From positions 34,399 through 98,398 of the forward strand of contig NZ_JACYFG010000060.1 in assembly GCF_014803405.1 (NCBI RefSeq): DNA of 64,000 nt. Reading direction: 5' to 3'. Shown here in pieces: positions 61,737-64,000 of this stretch. Source of the DNA: Pelagicoccus enzymogenes (GTDB taxonomy: Bacteria > Verrucomicrobiota > Verrucomicrobiia > Opitutales > Opitutaceae). Below the pieces are notes generated by a model, which did not search any database, had not been told where the DNA came from, and worked only from the letters and a program-made list of their open reading frames with translations. The translations under genes and the position numbers were made by a program. Within the stretch, counting starts at the first letter, position 1; each line of letters begins with the position of its first letter.

Positions 61737-63515
61737 ATGTCTGAACAAGAAATCGAACAGAAAAACTCTGTCCGCTTTGCGGATCTATCTCTAAGCCAAC
61801 CGGTGCAAGACGCGCTCGTCGATATCGGTTACGAAACGCCGTCGCCCATTCAGGCGAAAGCCATTCCCGTCGTGCTTTCGGGCCGCGACCTCATCGGCCA
61901 GGCCCAAACCGGCACCGGGAAGACCGCCGCCTTCGCCCTGCCTCTGCTCTCTATGCTGGACGCCAAGGACGAAGGCCCCAAGGCCATCATTCTCGCACCC
62001 ACTCGCGAGCTCGCACTGCAAGTTTCCGAGGCGATTTCCAACTACGGACGCAACCTTAAGAAGCTCGGCGTCACCGCCATCTACGGAGGCACCGACTTCA
62101 CCCGCCAGTTCCGTGCCCTCGAACGCAAGCCCGCAATCGTAGTGGGCACGCCGGGCCGAATCATGGACCACATTCGCCGCGGTAGCCTCGACCTTTCCCG
62201 CATCTCGCACGTCATCCTCGACGAAGCTGACGAGATGCTGCGCATGGGCTTCATCGAAGACGTAGAGTGGATTCTCGAGCATACGCCTGCGGAGCGCCAA
62301 ACCGCCCTTTTCTCGGCAACTATGCCGCCGCGCATCGCTGCCATCGCCAAGAAGCAGCTTAAGGATCCCGTAACGGTCGCCATCAAGGCCAGCACCGCGA
62401 CGGTTTCGACCGTGCGTCAACGCTTCATCAAGTGCAACGGAATGCGCCACAAGATCGAAGTCTTGGGCGATCTGCTGGAGACCGAGGAACGCGACGCAGC
62501 CATCGTATTCACCCGCACCAAATCGGCAGCCAGCGAGATCGCCGACGAGCTGGCCTCATCCGGGCATGCGGTGGAGGCCATTCACGGCGACATCTCGCAA
62601 GGCAAACGAGAGAAGGCAGTTTCCCTGCTCAAGGAAGGCAAGATCGACATCCTAGTCGCAACCGACGTCGCGGCCCGCGGACTCGACGTGGATCGAATCT
62701 CCCATGTATTCAATTTCGACATACCGGATGACGCAGAGCCCTACATTCACCGTATTGGCCGGGCAGGAAGAGCGGGTCGAAGCGGCGAAGCTATCCTGCT
62801 GCTCACCCGTCGCGACTTCCGCAAGCTGCGCAACATCGAGGATACCACTCGCCAGCAAATGCAGCCCATGCCGCCTCCGTCGCGTGAGCTGATAGCCCAG
62901 ATACGCCAAACGAAACTCGAGAAGCAGATCGGCGAAATCATCGAAGAAGGAAAGTTCAATCGCGAGCGGACCTCCGTAACCGACGCGTTGGCCAGCCTGG
63001 AAACCGACGCTGAAACGCTTGCCGCTGCCTTGCTCAAGATGCTGCAAGCGGGCAAGCCTCGCCCGTCCAGCTCCTCAGCTTCCCTCGACCGTGAACCGCG
63101 TCGGGAATCTCGAGGCGCTCGAGGTGACCGCGATTTCGATCGCGGCCCACGTCGTGAGCGGCCTATACGCGATCGTGATCTAGACTCACCTCGTAGTCGC
63201 CCCGAACGTGCGGAACGCCCCGAACGTCGCGGCGAAGCTCCTCCGCCAGCGGGCGACATCGAACGCTACCGTGTGGAGGTAGGCCACAATCACCAAGTGA
63301 AGCCCGGAAATATCGTAGGCGCCATAGCCAACGAATCCGGACTGGATGCCAAGTTTATTGGTCGCATCGAAATCTACGACGACCACAGCACCGTGGACCT
63401 TCCCAAGGGAATGCCCAAGGAAGTGTTGAAGTTGCTCAAGAAAGCCTGGGTATCCGGCCAACAACTACAGATGTCTCGCGTCGGAGAAAAGCGCCGCAAC
63501 CACTTCGACAAATAG
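61737..63515 (+). CDS. deaD: DEAD-box ATP-dependent RNA helicase with DbpA-like domain
   Basis: 592 residues from the ATG at 61737. Motifs: Q-motif ETPSPIQAKAIPVVL, Walker A AQTGTGKTAAFALP, Ia PTRELALQV, DEAD in HVILDEADEMLRMGF, SAT, then helicase C with VFTRTKSAAS, VATDVAARGLDVDRISHVFN and HRIGRAGRAGRSG. The C-terminal 150 residues contain a low-complexity Arg/Glu/Asp/Pro stretch (about 440-510) and a DbpA RNA-binding-like fold (YRVEVGHNHQVKPGNIVG ... VDLPKGMPKEVLK). Typical of DeaD/CsdA-like enzymes that assist ribosome assembly and cold growth. A terminator follows. Confidence 0.95.
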   Translation: MSEQEIEQKNSVRFADLSLSQPVQDALVDIGYETPSPIQAKAIPVVLSGRDLIGQAQTGTGKTAAFALPLLSMLDAKDEGPKAIILAPTRELALQVSEAISNYGRNLKKLGVTAIYGGTDFTRQFRALERKPAIVVGTPGRIMDHIRRGSLDLSRISHVILDEADEMLRMGFIEDVEWILEHTPAERQTALFSATMPPRIAAIAKKQLKDPVTVAIKASTATVSTVRQRFIKCNGMRHKIEVLGDLLETEERDAAIVFTRTKSAASEIADELASSGHAVEAIHGDISQGKREKAVSLLKEGKIDILVATDVAARGLDVDRISHVFNFDIPDDAEPYIHRIGRAGRAGRSGEAILLLTRRDFRKLRNIEDTTRQQMQPMPPPSRELIAQIRQTKLEKQIGEIIEEGKFNRERTSVTDALASLETDAETLAAALLKMLQAGKPRPSSSSASLDREPRRESRGARGDRDFDRGPRRERPIRDRDLDSPRSRPERAERPERRGEAPPPAGDIERYRVEVGHNHQVKPGNIVGAIANESGLDAKFIGRIEIYDDHSTVDLPKGMPKEVLKLLKKAWVSGQQLQMSRVGEKRRNHFDK

Positions 63516-63527
63516 TAGGATCTTCTT

Positions 63528-63563
63528 AAGCCGTTCTCGGGAAATCGCGGGAACGGCTTTTTC
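63528..63563 (+). terminator. Intrinsic terminator of the helicase gene
   Basis: AAGCCGTTC / GAACGGCTT stem (63528-63536 and 63551-63559), with an inner CG pair and T-rich tail (TTTTTCGTTT). Thirteen bases past the stop. Confidence 0.88.
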
Positions 63564-63585
63564 GTTTAATCTGACAGTGAACAGC

Positions 63586-63714
63586 ATGGAACAAGAGGAC
63601 ATCAGGCGCTGCACGGAATGCGGGGGAAGCTTACCCTCGGAGAGCAATCTTCCGCTTTGCGACGATTGTTTCACCGCTTCCTGCGACAGCTGTTGCGCTG
63701 ACGATTGCGAGTAA
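63586..63714 (+). CDS. 42-residue Cys-rich zinc-ribbon-like mini-protein
   Basis: ATG at 63586 (a GTG at 63577 would add three residues). Eight Cys in MEQEDIRRCTECGGS, CDDCFT and ASCDSCCADDCE, arranged as CxxC...CxxC followed by CxxCC...C. It would bind one or two zinc ions. It sits between a helicase terminator and a rhodanese gene 14 bases downstream, so it is probably the first gene of that transcript. No known family. Confidence 0.65.
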   Translation: MEQEDIRRCTECGGSLPSESNLPLCDDCFTASCDSCCADDCE

Positions 63715-63728
63715 CTTACCTTACGATC

Positions 63729-64000
63729 ATGCCACGCTTCCTCGTTTTCCTACTGTCCCTAGGCCTTTTCGCTGCGCTCGCGAAGGCCGATGTCGAACAG
63801 GCAAGCCCACAACGCTTTTCATCCCTGATCCAGCAAGACAACGTGATTTTGGTCGATGTCAGGACTCAGGCTGAGGCCGATAGCGAGAAGCTGGCAGGCG
63901 CCCAAGTGATTGACTTCTACGCTAGCGACTTTGCGGAACGCATCCAAGAGCTCCCAAGGGACAAGACCCTGCTGCTTTACTGCCGCTCCGGAAACCGCAG
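63729..64000 (+). CDS. Periplasmic rhodanese-like protein, 3'-truncated by window edge
   Basis: The first 90 residues from the ATG at 63729 are in the window. A signal peptide (PRFLVFLLSLGLFAALAKA) leads into a rhodanese domain with VILVDVRTQAEADSEKLAGA and the active-site Cys loop YCRSGNR. Exported rhodanese domains often serve sulfur transfer or phage-shock-like (PspE) roles. The rest of the domain is outside the window. Confidence 0.88.
   Translation, partial: MPRFLVFLLSLGLFAALAKADVEQASPQRFSSLIQQDNVILVDVRTQAEADSEKLAGAQVIDFYASDFAERIQELPRDKTLLLYCRSGNR

Noticed and set aside
1..64000. tRNA, rRNA, CRISPR arrays, intact insertion sequences, prophage
   Set aside because: I looked for T-loop-like patterns, repeated spacers, transposase motifs and phage structural genes and saw none.

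Overview
The window looks like a chromosomal stretch from a Gram-negative member of the Verrucomicrobiota, most likely class Opitutae (Pelagicoccus/Puniceicoccaceae-like). This is inferred from gene style and not from a marker gene. Supporting signs are the large TonB-dependent receptor with an N-terminal 'SPFQVDGS...GYRAESATAGSRL' region, a RuvC with an N-terminal extension, outer-membrane lipid transport (Mla) genes, a very large secreted PKD-containing protease, and abundant hairpin-type intergenic repeats. G+C is moderately high. I see no rRNA, tRNA, CRISPR array, phage or intact insertion sequence.

Layout. 1-12.3 kb holds mostly poorly characterised small membrane or secreted proteins: a truncated membrane protein, an EEP-family hydrolase, an HExxH peptidase, a TPR lipoprotein, an RDD membrane protein, a zinc-finger/pseudopilin-like/zinc-ribbon trio, secreted unknowns and a DUF4261 protein. 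12.5-19 kb has an HDOD protein, a coupled membrane protein/B12-radical-SAM pair, a sodium:solute symporter, DUF3185 and pyruvate kinase. 19.5-30.4 kb has a 1154-residue TonB receptor, a cupin, a PrsW-type membrane protease, a PEBP protein, a DegS-like protease, a Fur-family regulator and a second HDOD protein. 30.8-43.7 kb is more metabolic: leuA, an aldo/keto reductase, a second TonB receptor, a NlpC/P60-like hydrolase, tcdA, a beta-CASP MBL hydrolase, ruvC, a TSUP transporter, a Gfo/Idh/MocA oxidoreductase, a tandem-repeat secreted protein and a eukaryotic-type hisA. 43.7-52.7 kb is envelope-oriented: a DUF374 acyltransferase, a Bax-like glucosaminidase, the mlaE-F-D-C-A operon, an orphan exbD-like gene and a large lipoprotein metalloprotease. 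52.8-64 kb has alanine dehydrogenase, a stand-alone periplasmic TonB-C-terminal protein, an MFS transporter, a 1153-residue secreted metalloprotease, a compact minus-strand cluster (methyltransferase-fold protein, Mpv17-like membrane protein, S4 protein, zinc-ribbon protein), a DEAD-box RNA helicase, a 42-residue Cys-rich mini-protein and the start of a periplasmic rhodanese.

Working together. The clearest functional unit is the Mla operon (ABC permease, ATPase, MCE protein, periplasmic carrier and outer-membrane lipoprotein partner), which should move phospholipids across the envelope. The two TonB receptors, the orphan ExbD and the TonB-C-terminal protein belong to one energy-transduction theme but are scattered. 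No complete previously undescribed system is evident. The items most worth a second look are: the orphan exbD-like gene, whose best start is an ATA next to a perfect 18-bp palindrome of the TACA-N2-TGTA type; the eukaryotic-type HisA; a bacterial Mpv17/PMP22-like protein; small-ORF couplings; and two or three families of dispersed palindromic repeats.
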